Shown: piece by piece, positions 32,473 to 43,289 of the stretch
How positions within the stretch are numbered: position 1 is the first letter of the stretch
Layout of the letters: each line of letters opens with the position of its first letter
Source: Sanderia malayensis
Taxonomy: Eukaryota; Cnidaria; Scyphozoa; Semaeostomeae; Pelagiidae
Assembly (NCBI GenBank): GCA_013076295.1
Contig: RQOL01000139.1
Coordinates: forward strand, 1,302,001-1,366,000
Reading direction: 5' to 3'
Length of the DNA stretch: 64,000 nt
Translations under genes and position numbers: made by a program
The notes under the pieces: generated by a model
What the model was told of the DNA's origin: nothing
The model's database searches: none
Seen by the model: the letters and a program-made list of their open reading frames with translations, nothing else

Positions 32473-32594
32473 CTTCCCTGTAAATCCCAGCTCTGATTTG
32501 AAGAAGGTGTCCTAGCAGTCCAAGACTGATGGTTGGGAACTGACGATGACTCTGCAAGTTCTTTACACTTCTTTAAAACATCAGCCAGAGCCAC

Positions 32595-33785
32595 AAAAAA
32601 ACTTATTAGTGTGTACTGAAGCTGAAGCAGGTCTGTATGTCCAACTGCTTGAATATGCTGACAGACATACTGTTGACAAGTGTAGGATACTAAAAATTAA
32701 GTTTCTTCTAGATAAAGACTTTCCCAAATGGAATACAACCTCTTACAATCATCTTCCCAATATTCTTCTTGAAATATTTCACAACTAAAATGAGGTACAC
32801 TATCATAAGAATCTGGAGAAATAGAGAAGTATTACTGTCGTCAATGGCATACAAGATGTGGTGTTGGCTTCCATCTCATTTTGATGCAATAAAGTCGAAA
32901 TGATTTCTGGTTGTATATGACTATTAAATAAATAAATAAAGATGTTAAAAACCTCTAAAGCAAACTACCGTCAGAAGGAGCAGGTTCTATGATCTGATAT
33001 CAAGTTTCTGTAGAAGCACGATCAGAATTATTCTTTTTCTGGAGACGCTTTGCATAGTTCTCCCTTGCACGTTCATTTTTTTTCTTTTAGCGGCAGATGA
33101 GACTACAGAATGACCATACATTTTGTACTTTTTAAAACTTTTTTTAGCTACATACATACGATAATCTTGCAAGTGTATCTTCAAAAGATTTATCAGGATC
33201 CTTTTCCGCCCTGTTAGGCCGCTTTTCTGCCAGTACAAAGGGATGAGGATAACTTGGTTCGTGGTTGGCGATATGGAGCACTCCATATCATTTGCTTGTT
33301 AAAATAGAGATAGTGTTCGCTTTATGGCAGATGTTGAAACAAACATAGTGTTTCTTTTTATGACGAGGATAAACTGGAATTGTATGCGATTGCGATTGGA
33401 TAAACTTGAAATTGTATGCGATTTGCTTCCTGAAAATCTGAGAAGTAATAGTGGTGATTTCTTGAAATTTGTGTTGGAAATTGGGATATTGCCAAGATCT
33501 ATTACAAAGAAGAGGTCCATGGAAGAGAAGAAAGCTCTTGTTGTAGCTTTTCGTAACAAGTTGCAAATGGATGCAGGTGCACATCAACAGCTTACATATT
33601 CTTGTATTCAAAGAGTTCGGAAAAAGTTAGGAAATGCCTTTCAGTTAGATATCGAGAAGACGTATATCTCTCTATCTTTCAGTTATCCCCGAATGCAAGA
33701 TGTTTAACAGGTAACAATGTAGTATTTGCTTTGTTTGTCAAGTGACATCATTTATCAACTTTATTTTCTTCATGCATTATTTAAT
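32595..33785. other. No supported gene
   Basis: The + ORF 33324-33707 (127 codons; RSMEEKKALVVAFRNKLQ, QRVRKKLGNAFQL) is the only substantial frame. It might be an upstream exon of the + strand KDZ-like fragment that follows, but I recognise no domain. The minus-strand ORFs overlapping it are weaker. The rest is AT-rich with no motif I can name. Confidence 0.3.
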
Positions 33786-33789
33786 GAAA

Positions 33790-34437
33790 CTTCATTACTA
33801 GATTCTTCAAAAGGCTTTGTAAAGATCATCAAGCAATGCAAAAAGTAAAAAGAAGCTTTGAAGCTAAAAGTAGAAGCATACAATTCCATTGCCACAGGCT
33901 GCAAAGTGCCAATTGCTAATTTTGAAGATGTTTGTTTGGGCACGATGCCATGGCATGAACATCAGCTTACGGAAGGTATTTTACAACACACACGTCCATA
34001 TGGTATATACAAGGTATGGTTATTAACATGTTATTTACCACTTGCTACATCAGTTGTGTAGAATGTTGAGTATTTGATTTGCAGGTCCTGGTTTAAGAAC
34101 GAAGAGATTGGTGTTAGAGAAGATGTTGTTGATAAGACGGTCTGAAGAAGAACTGCTTCTAATTCTCAGAGAAATGAATGACAACATTTTGTTATATAAA
34201 TCAACAGTTTTACCTGTGCTCGGTGAGCATGAAAATCAGATGCTCAGTAGACTAGAAGAAATAAGACGTAAGATGACACTCATAACATGCCTTTATCTTA
34301 ATTAAACATCTTTGATGATATTATGTACACTTATAAGGATTATAATGACCTTTGTCACTGCAGGATTCCATGTGGATGCTGTTGGTCAATTGGCAGAAAG
34401 AGAAAGGGTCTCAAAATGTTCCAGTGTAAAGCAATGA
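33790..34437 (+). pseudogene. KDZ-like transposase C-terminal exons
   Basis: Three exon-like pieces have plausible junctions. About 33803-34012 reads KLKVEAYNSIATG and FEDVCLGTMPWHEHQL, ending at AAG/GTATGG and containing one in-frame TAA. About 34085-34269 reads LRTKRLVLEKMLL, RRSEEELLLILREMNDNI and ends at GTAAGATG. About 34364-34437 follows TGCAG and ends at TGA. The Arg-x-x-Glu-Glu-x-x-Leu-Leu-x-x-Glu-Met helix is typical of KDZ C termini. No catalytic part is present on this strand nearby. Confidence 0.45.
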
Positions 34438-34675
34438 ATTGAAATGCAATGAACCAATCAACTCTTTTTTCTATTACCTTTTTATTCCTTATTTTATCAA
34501 CAATTGACTATAATTTGATCAATTGGTGAAAGTCAAATATCCCACAAAAGCCGCGGATATTCCCGTTGTAGAAGGAATTATGGCAATAATTAGAAAAGGG
34601 CAACACTTTGCTAGAAAACAAATTTCTATGGCATTCCTCAAATACCGAAATGCCACACAATAAAATAATGACTAT

Positions 34676-35015
34676 CCAGGGGTGCTGGCTTTCGCTCCCT
34701 TCCTGGAGGGAGGCAAGTGAAAAAAACTTGATGTGGTCTCGCAACCCCACGTACAATGGGTTAGCTCGCTACGCTCGCCTCTGTGGTTGGCGCACTTTGT
34801 GCGCTGCATTTGCTTATGCTCATGCCCCTTGCAACCCCATGTGCAATAGGTTAGCTCGCTACGCTCGCCTCTGTGGTTGGCGCACTTCGTCCGCTGCATT
34901 TGCTTATACTCATGCCCCTTGCAACCCCATGTGCAATAGGTTAGCCCGCTACGCTCACCTCTGTGGTTGGCGCACTTCATGTGCTGCATTCACTCACGCT
35001 CATGCCCATACATAC
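34676..35015 (-). repeat. 3' end of the coding Helitron with three hairpin modules
   Basis: Next to the terminal CCTGG (minus strand) is a CTCCCTTCCTGGAGGGAG stem. It is followed by three units of about 89 bases, each with GGTTAGCTCGCTACGCTCGCC, GGCGCACTT(T/C)GTGCGCTGC-type hairpin and CATGCCCC. The run ends CATGCCCATACATACAT, the same sequence from which the satellites of the non-autonomous copies expand. The terminus reads CTGG, compatible with the Helitron CTRR rule, but the flanking base is not the expected one. Confidence 0.65.
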
Positions 35016-35019
35016 ATCT

Positions 35020-36028
35020 GGTGTGATTTTAGAGTCTCTGCTACAATTCTTTCCCTTCCTGCTTTCGTGATGACAGGTAGAACTTGTTTGATGTCACCAC
35101 CACGTAGCATGAACTTGCCACTAAATGGTCTGTCAACATGTGTAATGTCTCGAAGCAGTCAGTCGGCTGCTTGTAATGCAAGTGCGGGAATCATGGAAGC
35201 TTCATCCCATATGAAGAGAGTAGTTTCATGCAATACCTGTGCTCTCCTGCTCTGTCTCTTCACATTGCACGTTGATTCAGCTTGAAGTGGTATAGGAATT
35301 TGAAAGGTAGAATGTGAAGTTCTACCATTTATGAGCAGTGTTGCAGCAATTCCTGATCACGCCATGGGCTGAACTTTATGTCCATTGGCTTGGAGATTGT
35401 GAACCAACGTGTTGTAAAGGAAAGTTTTCCCGGTTCCAGCCGGTCCGTCAACAAAGTGACAGTTCTGTTCGGATTGCCCGTTGATAGCATCAGTGATTCC
35501 CGTGTATATGGTTTGCTGTTCAGGGTTCAATGCGGCCAGCATTCGTTCTCCTTCCTCTCTGGCATTGGCAACATCAATGTCATCTTCCTCGGTAATAATA
35601 AGTGAAATATATTGCAATAAAATTGGAAAGAAAGCCAGCAGAATCAATGTGCAAAAATACATAAATGCCCTTGTCTGCATGATCTTAGGATACATTATTA
35701 TATTCTTACTAATACAGTACATATTTGACATGTACTTTCAAATTTTCGTCAATGTCATGTAGACATTGATACATGTGTCGGTCTTCAAAAGCTATGGCCA
35801 TATCTGGATGATTGAGTTGATCACGTCGTACAAAATCTTCACTCAATGCTTCTTTGAACATGTTGAAGAGTGCTGCGATATCTGTTGGTGTTTGAAAAAG
35901 GAGTAATGTTGCAAACAACTGTCTCAGTTATATTGGCATGTTAAAAATGACTGCCTCCTCTAAACAGCATATGATTTCAGCATCATCTTCTGACAGACCT
36001 AGAGCTAAAGCTGCATCTTTGAAGGAAT
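35020..36028 (-). pseudogene. Helitron PIF1-like helicase, truncated
   Basis: Minus strand. 36028-35750 encodes the linker preceding the helicase (QLFATLLLFQ, LHDIDENLK) with a frameshift and a stop. A likely intron follows (donor AAA/GTACAT; acceptor ACCGAG). 35605-35360 encodes LNPEQQTIY and the Walker A GPAGTGKTFLY. After one in-frame TGA the frame continues with SGIAATLL, GRTSHSTF, the Walker B-type LFIWDEASM and a GGDIKQVLPV motif. It then stops at MYVWA where the 3' hairpin region begins. Helicase motifs IV-VI are absent. The enzyme would unwind DNA during rolling-circle transposition; this one cannot be complete. Confidence 0.8.
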
Positions 36029-38720
36029 TCATAGGTTTCCTTCTACCGTGTGAAGATCTTCAAACGACGTGGCACCTCGTTTATGGAGAAGCAATAGTCT
36101 CAGTGCCAATCTTTGCTCACATGGTCGCGGGTGAACTTGATATATTCTGCCTATCACAGGCATTGTTCTCCGCTGTCTTGCTTTCCATATTTTGGTGCGC
36201 TCGTTGAAAACATATTGTTCAGGAATCCCGTGATAGAGATATTGGCGTGCAGCGGGGTCTTGTGCATTCAATTCAAACCAAGACCTTAGTGTGGTTTTTT
36301 CATTGATGTTTTGTAATTTTTTGACTTGGCCATTATCCTGAAAGTATACGGTCTGCTGATCAAGTAGATGAACATGCAGACGTTTGATACTGTGACTTTT
36401 CTCGTGCATGGAAAATTGGAATATTCTGTGAACAGCTTCATGTGGTCCAATATACCGGGCGTTGTTGTATTGGTGTACTTCATCGTGCTCAATATCTTGA
36501 GGTACTTGCTGTTGTTGTCCTTCAAGAATTTCCACGTGTGCCATGTCTTGTCCTTTATGAATATATTTGAAAATATATTTCACAGACTTGACAGTACTGC
36601 ATATTTCGAGATTAATGTGACACTGATACTTGAGTAGAAGATGGCGATTATGTGGCACAACCCATGTATCATCTAGAAGTACCCATGTATCGCATTAACT
36701 TGTGTTTTGGCAGTGCGATCTTTTGGAAATCGTTTCTCTCAATGGTTATTCTCCATGCAAACATATCCAGGGTTGATATCACCGCATGGGTCATGTGCTT
36801 CAGTATTAACTTGTGATATCTTGCATCCTGTGGGTCCGGAGTTTCAGCTGATATGAGTCGATCTACTTGTAGGTTTTGAAGAAAAATAGAACATGTAAGC
36901 TCTACACATCAAATGCATTGTGTTTTTACTAAGCAATACAACTGATGATTATATTTCGTACTCTATATATAAATTATGGTTATAGATGTTACCTCTTCAG
37001 GTGTTCGTGGTCTATCAGCCTCAGAGAGGAAAATAATCATGTGAGCGTGTGGTAGTCCTCTCTTCTGAAATTCAATGACATATACATGTGCAATAGTGTG
37101 TCCCAGAATGTGCTTGTAAAGAATATCTTCCAGTAGTTCTTGTAGTTTCAGTTGAAATACTCGTGTGACAATGTCAGGCCGGTCATTTGCCTTCTGGTGT
37201 GGTAGAATGTTTTCTGAAATCTCCTTCCATTTGGGATTGGCCGTCATGGTTAGGAAGATGTCTGGCTTGCCATACTTTCTTACGATAGTCATTGCATCTT
37301 GAAAGTTCTGGTACATTTTTCGTTGACTGCCTGAAAAAGATGAGGGAAGTATGACAACACGACCGACATCATTATGAAGGGGTTCGTTGGGATTGTTTGC
37401 CCTGGCCATTTGATTTTCGATTTCAGCCCTTCTGTTCAGGTGATCCATCAGGCCTCGATAAATGTCACCACATAATTGCTGTTGATTGTGCAAAATCCAG
37501 TTGAGTTTGTTTCCTTTTATTTTGGTGTATGCATCCACCAAATACTGTTGAAAGAGAAATGTTGCGCTGTGGATCGTAGACAGTTGATTTCTGACTTATA
37601 TTCGGTACGAATAATATTCGGCCATTGTGAGTCTAATACGGTGGTTACGATTAGCATTTTGCTGGCCTTGTCCTTCACGTGTAGGTAGACATCGATGGTC
37701 CAAGCTGTATCCAGGATCACCCTGAAAGAACAACAATGGATAAGTTAGAGGATCCGCAACAGAAGCTAAGGCATTAATCTTCATAAGATTACCACACCTT
37801 GCTCGAATTTGAAGCTCTCTATTCTCGGGATTAGGAGCACTGCCATTGCGTGTAGTGTAGACTGCTGCAATTTCTCTGGCAGTAGGATTGTCATAACTTC
37901 GATCTTGTTCTGGGCGACCGGTAATAATCATCTTGAATTTGGGAAGTGGCTGATCATTGGCAATGGCTTGCTGCCTTTGCTCTTCCAGTACTTGTCCCAT
38001 TGTTTTAAAATGTTGAGCAAACCGATTTACTGCCATCAATTCGTTTTGCAGCAGTGCTACCATGTCTAAGTCTAATTGTTATTCTCTGGCTGTGTTCTGA
38101 CGTTCTTGCAGTGCTTGTTGGGTGTCCATAGTATATAATTCTGCATATTTTCGGGATCTGTCGGTTTCAGTTACCCCTGTTGAATTCAAGGAAACATTGT
38201 AAATTGTACTTGGTTATATCAACTGTAATTTTCAATGCAGCAAGTGCTTTGTTATGAAAGCATCATAAAGCGCCTTGATTTTCGATTGGATAACTCTTCA
38301 TACTCTGGCAAGGATAGAGGGCTTATCAATTGTACGTTGGGTTGGAAAGGAATTGAGTGCTCCGTCAACATCCGTTTCATTAAGTGAAGGTATTATATGG
38401 AAATATAGCATATTATAAGAGATGTTATATTTACCTGTCCTATGGTATGCGTTTCCATGTATGATGATGACTGGTGGTCCTGCATTAGCGTGTCTGTCCA
38501 GGATGCCATCGCCATCAGTGAAATGTTTAGATTTCTCAGTATTTCCAGTGTACAAATGCATCACATTTGCTGGGGCTGGTTGAATGGGATCGAGAGTTAT
38601 TAATCCTCCCAAGCAACATTTTTTGTATTGTCTTCTTGAATTGAGTTCCTCTCGGAAGTACTTTGCTTCACAGTGAATACATGTCCTCGTCATTTTCCCA
38701 AGATGATGAGGCATTGGGGA
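36029..38720 (-). pseudogene. Helitron Rep (HUH nuclease) region
   Basis: Minus strand. 38714-38298 has a zinc-finger-like C-x2-C and KKCCLGG typical of the Helitron N-terminal domain. 38063-37596 has LMAVNRFAQHF and DPLTYPLLFFQGDPGYS, ending in a TAA inside an otherwise continuous frame. 37593-36988 has YLVDAYTKI, RVVILPSSFSGSQRKM, YGKPDIFLTMTANPKW and the HUH motif FQKRGLPHAHMIIFL. A short intron follows (GAG/GTAACA to CTACAAG, about 36852-36988). 36658-36029 has KYIFKYIHKG with the two tyrosines (spacing of four) expected for catalysis. The nuclease nicks and joins single strands at element ends. Confidence 0.85.
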
Positions 38721-38744
38721 GAATTGAGGAATTTCAACAATAGG

Positions 38745-40459
38745 TTAATTTACTTCCCTTGCTTGATGTTCGAAGGGTTGAGGGACATCATCTTGGTGTT
38801 GTAGTGGGATTTCGTCTTGCATTTCAACTTCTTCTGGTTGTACCGCTATTTCATTCTCTTCATTCTCATTTTGAACATTGGCTTGCAATTGCATAGCAGC
38901 AGGCAATACTTGTGGATCCTGAAACGGAATGTAATCTAAGTTAATATAATTCAATCATGTGTTTTGAAATGCATAAAACTGAAACTTGTGAAGATATGTC
39001 TATTTAGAGAGCAAAATAATTTCCTGACATGGTCCTATGGAGAATGACTGGTGTATTTTAAGCCAATTGTGATGGTAGTGTGTTTTACCTGATTATCATG
39101 TGGAATTGGAATGTGTTGTTCCACGTTGATTTCATCAGGTTGTGCCGTCCTTTCAATTTCATTATTTTGATTTTCAATATGTGTTTGGGGTTGCATCTCC
39201 ATCGGCCATATCTGTTGATAATGAAAACTAAATGAAATTTGTTATTGTAAGTTATTCTCTCTCTCTCTCTAGGTACCCATCATGGGAGTGGGTGGTTATG
39301 GCCTTCTACTTTCTTCGATCTTTTCCGCAAGTAGTTATTAGTTATTTGTATTAGTTTTAATCAAAAGTTTTAATGTTATTACTGTGTGATTATGTAAATT
39401 GATATAAATATACATGAAAACTTATAATACATGTTTCAAATAGGGAAATTGCATGAGGCATTTGGGTTATGGAAAATGGAGTTGCCTAACTGTAGTTAGC
39501 TTGTGCTAACAATTTTATTTTACCTCATTGTCATTTTGAGCTTGATTTACATTAAGCATTTTGACATCTGCCGTTTGTATTGCTGCTTGACCTTCATGAT
39601 TACGATTCAGAAGGGGTTGCTGCAACTGCATAACCATCGGCTGTACCTGCAGATGGAAATATTGATAATTTGGTTGATATAATAACTGGTTTGGTTTTGA
39701 TTGTTGTCAATTTTAAATACCGTATTTCCTCGATTAAACACCCCGGGGCGTTTATTAATCTCGGCACTTTTAGAGGGGGCGCCTAATCGAGGGGGGCCAT
39801 TATTCGAGGGGGGGGGCGTTTATTAGAAAGTACAAAATTACAGGCTCTGTCATTGGGTCCAGAAAAAAGAAAATGGTTTAGTTGAGCCTTGCTTTATCGA
39901 GCAACAATGTAGAAAATGAAAGTCGCCATGGTTTTGCACAAAGAGGGGGCGTTTAATCGAGGGGGCATTTATTGCAAAATCTGGCAGCATAAGGGGGCGC
40001 TTATTCGATGGGGGCTTTTAATCCTGGGGGGTGTTTAACCACGGAAATACGGTAGTTGTATAATATATAGTTATTTTATTTTGAAAAGATTAGCACAAAT
40101 TATTGAGTTGTGTACCTGAAGTTGAGGGGCCAGTGCTGCAGGATACTGTAAGCCATTGTTTATTGGTTGTGGAACTGCTAGAAGTCCGTAGTGGGGAAGC
40201 ATTGCAGGTAGTTGCCATGGCACATACAATGCTTGCATCTGTGGATGATGAACTGGGTGTGGTTGATATTCTGGGGCTGGTTGCTGGGGTATTCTTGCTG
40301 CAACTGGTGAAGATCATTCACTGCTCCCTGTACCGTATTATGAGGTGGTAAATCAACTTGATGAGGCTGTTGGTTATTCGCACGACTTCAGCGATTTTCT
40401 TTCCGTAATTTATTGCAGCGCCTAATGCCGGTGATGCTTTTTCTGGCTTTTTTTGGCAT
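38745..40459 (-). pseudogene. Helitron 5' exons: basic start and duplicated Q/P-rich exons
   Basis: The ATG at 40459 begins MPKKARKSITG and RRCNKLRKE, the usual basic start of Helitron proteins (a stop follows soon). A Pro/Gln-rich exon (PQQPAPEYQPHPVHHPQ) ends at CTTCAG/GTACAC near 40115. Then come at least three similar phase-0 exons, each with an AG acceptor and a GTAA donor: about 39648-39530 (VQPMVMQLQQPLLNRNHEG), about 39211-39090 (IWPMEMQPQTHIENQNNE) and about 38919-38755 (VLPAAMQLQANVQNENEE). Their shared start and Asn/Glu/Gln-rich tail show tandem exon duplication. A MITE sits in one of the introns. Confidence 0.6.
39718..40054. mobile_element. MITE with TACCGTATTTCC inverted ends (337 bp)
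   Basis: The left end TACCGTATTTCCTCGATTAA and the reverse complement of the right end, TACCGTATTTCCGTGGTTAA, agree over about 28 bases with three mismatches. The inside contains several GGGGGCG(C/T)TTATTCGAGG-type subrepeats in both orientations. No coding capacity. TA may be the target duplication. The superfamily cannot be told from this. Confidence 0.7.
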
Positions 40460-42890
40460 TTTGCAAGAGGTGATATAAAAAAAGAAAAAAATGTGTTTAT
40501 GTGCAACCCAATTTAAGTGAAAATTATAAATGAAAATTTTAAATAAGAGGCAACTGGATAGGGTTGTTGTTTTGTGGTGAGCTGCAAAATGAAAAAAATA
40601 ATTTAATACATAATTGTAAGAAATGTTTGGAATTACTCTTTAGTTGTTGAAATTAAATTATTGGTTATTTTAAAATTTGGAAGTAAAAATATTGGAGCAC
40701 TTTATCTTATAACCTACATCACTCTTTCTGTTGTGTTCTTTAACAACTAAAAGGAAAACTGTTCTGGTATAGAAACAACTAAAAGGAAAACAGTTCTGAT
40801 AATGTATAAATTGGAAAAGTTAATCATCCATTTCATGTTTGCAAAGAAAAATTTATAAATTTACATTTGATATGTTTGTAAAGGCTAGATTTTATTTACA
40901 TTATGCAGTAAGTTTGCTTTTTATTGATAAGAAATTGTTGCAATCGTTACTACCGCTTTAAATATAGTAGTTAAGCTTCAGGTTTGGGATATGAATGTAC
41001 ATTACAGTGTGAGGCATTTAAACATTAATTAAAATAGGCTTTGTATAGGAACAATTGTTGTCACACTCATCAAATATTATGAGCAATCAACTTTTTTGAA
41101 ACCCTGTTTTTGGAAAGGAAGAAGATTATGTTGTAAATAAAAGTTGCCAATAATACTAACGAAATGTTTAATAAACATGTCACCCTGTATATTATTATGT
41201 TGATTGAGTGAAGAAATAAGAATAAAATGCCATGCTGAAGTGAAGCAGTGAAATACTTACTTTGTAAGAAAATGTTACTTTAATTTACTTTGTTAATGAA
41301 AAACTGGCTGGGCATTAACTGAGAACCCAGACGACCAGATGCTAAGAAAGACAGTGCATTGCGATGCAATGAAAAACAAAGTTGCTTTAAAGAAGATGCT
41401 GTCTGTGTAAATAAGGATTGTTTAGGAAAGGTAAATTTCAACATTCAACTAACCAATAACAAAGTAAAACAATCTTTCTAACAATGTTTTTCTCAATATA
41501 TAAATATTATTATTATCTGCCAATTTCTAACAAACTTAGATACCGTAAATCCTCGAATAAGCCCCCACGTTCGAATAAGCCCCCCCCTCGATTAAGCCCC
41601 CACCTAAAAAATCATTTTTGCAAATAAGCCTCCCCCCCGTCGAATAAGCCCCCATGGGGTCTTATTCGTGGGAAGCATAAGTGCAGAATAATATCTTATT
41701 TCGAGAAAGCCCCCACAGGACAATGCTATACAGTAACACTTCCTTTGACTCGAGACAAAAAAGCAAAAAGAAACGCGATTTTCGTGATGATAAATAAATT
41801 ATAATTTTTGTTAGATCTTCACACAGCACTTTGTGAAAAAAGTTTAGCTGATTGAGAAAATTATGTTGTTTATTTTCTGTCAACCTTTGAGGAAAAAGCA
41901 AAACTTTGAAATAAGCGCCCCCCCTCGAATAAGCGCCCCCCTCGAATAAGCCCCACCCAAAAATTCATTTTTGCAAATAAGCCCCCGGGGGCTTATTCGA
42001 GGATTTACGGTATTGAGCAAAAATTTTAAATTTGCTATAGCAAGAAAGTAAAGAGGCAATTGCTATGTTAAATTCGTGCCAATTTGAAAGTTCTGTGGCC
42101 TCCATTCGGCGGCGTTCCTCGTTGTTGTTATTATCATTTTAATGATGATCCATTCGACAGAGAGGCAGTTGAAATCAACAACAGCAACAGCATGTACTTG
42201 CCACCGAAGAGAAAAAGGATGTTGTTGTTTGTTGATGATGGGGAGAAGTGTTGTTGTGGAGGGGAGTCTCTAATTATAAGAAAAAATAATTTGGTGGATT
42301 TTATTATGGATGATATCTATAAATAGATCAATTCTGACCATGGCGTTGTGGGGATTTTGATGGTGGTGATGTATTAGACAGAGGTTGTTGAACACAACAA
42401 CAGCAAAAACATATTCTACCATGGATACATGGAGAATGAAGTACATTGATTTTGTGTCAGCTGTTATGTGTTCAGAAATATTGCTGTTGGTAGAAATACC
42501 AATAATAAAAGTAGACCATGGAAGGTTGACCAAAGGTAAGAAGGTAACTGGGTGAATACATGGGGTGGGGGGGTAATTAATGATTTGCATTTACAAATAA
42601 AATTACATACATTTCTACAGTTAAGGCCAGATGAAAAGAACTGAGATGAGCCAACATGCTATAAAGAATATTATATGATTTCTTCTTGTGTTTCTGGTGC
42701 CCGCACATAAAGTGAATGCTTGTGAGTATTATTATAGTCAGGTGAGTTCATTTTAAGACCTCTTAATGTTAGCATGTTTATATGTTCCTAAGATCATGTT
42801 GACAAGGAAGGACAGTATCTGTTTTGCATTGATCTTTTTTTAAAGAATTACAAAAGTTAGAAATAGAAGCATTACACATTTACATAAACA
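40460..42890. other. Non-coding leader region of the Helitron; MITE aside, nothing recognised
   Basis: AT-rich sequence without a supported ORF, apart from the MITE at 41541-42012. Imperfect GTTGTTGTT and CAACAACAGCAA runs occur around 42115-42420. The 80-codon + ORF at 42084 reads such simple sequence. It could be 5' UTR or intron of the Helitron, or unrelated filler. Confidence 0.4.
41541..42012. mobile_element. MITE with perfect TACCGTAAATCC inverted ends (472 bp)
   Basis: Both ends are identical over 26 bases (TACCGTAAATCCTCGAATAA plus GCCCCC). Subterminal CGAATAAGCCCCC units repeat several times at each side. The centre is about 200 bases of unrelated AT-rich sequence. It belongs to the same broad type as the 39.7 kb element but is a different subfamily. 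No ORF. Confidence 0.8.
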
Positions 42891-42948
42891 TACTTACTAT
42901 AGATACTATACATTAATATATACATCAATACATACCCTATATACTATA

Positions 42949-43285
42949 AATCTGCGACTTACCACCATGGAAACACCGGTTCCCATTTGATCACCGAAGT
43001 TAAGCATGGTTGGGCCAGGTCATTACCAGGATGGGTGACAACCTGGAAACACCCGGTATCGCAGGTACAGCACCTCATCAAGGCGTAAAATTGGTACCTC
43101 AGTTATGAAGGCAATAAAAAACATCAGAATCGCCAACTGTTGGGCTGCATGCTGTGTGAATAATTCACCCCAAGAAAGGAAAAAATGCTTGAGCTGAGGG
43201 GTAATGGAATTGAATTGTAAAGCGCCTTTGAATATTGAATTATAGTTAAAGCGCTATATAAAAGCAATAACTTTACTTTACTTAA
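42949..43285 (+). mobile_element. 5S rRNA-derived SINE (SINE3-like) with L2-type tail
   Basis: About 42949-43075 closely follows 5S rRNA from end to end: GCGACTTACCACCATGGAAAC, then the internal promoter region GAAGTTAAGCATGGTTGGGCC and GGATGGGTGACAACCTGG, then CACCCGGTATCGCAGGTAC. After an unrelated middle, 43205-43285 has the widespread LINE-derived tail GTAAAGCGCC...AAAGCGCTATATAAAAG. The 5S head supplies a pol III promoter and the tail recruits a partner L2/CR1-like RT. It lies inside CATAC-type satellite; ATACTATA on both sides may be a target duplication. Confidence 0.85.
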
Positions 43286-43289
43286 CTTG

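Larger units (their letters stand above)
29522..32594 (-). pseudogene. KDZ-type (Kyakuja/Dileera/Zisupton) transposase gene, interrupted
   Basis: Minus-strand pieces occur in KDZ order. About 32480-32594 is a leading exon (ADVLKKCKELAESS). 30819-31124 starts after a TTTTGTCTTGGCAG acceptor and has a Cys-rich CNSCIGWKCNCC, then VQPFHDR and NGFLQPIAP. 30274-30564 has KCLCCDYLHESLDLETIF and NGYWPG. 29522-29710 has SLDETGLMFSSCRH, the block bearing a conserved acidic residue. KDZ elements are large cut-and-paste transposons of animals and fungi. Helitron E (31156-32472) lies between the first two pieces, apparently in the intron. Missing middle exons and lack of a continuous frame argue for a relic. 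Confidence 0.62.

Noticed and set aside
34608..35285. 225-codon + strand ORF at the Helitron 3' end
   Set aside because: The first half reads hairpin modules; the second half is antisense to helicase motifs on the minus strand.
42949..43075. Functional 5S rRNA gene
   Set aside because: Many substitutions at conserved positions and fusion to a LINE-type tail fit a SINE head better.
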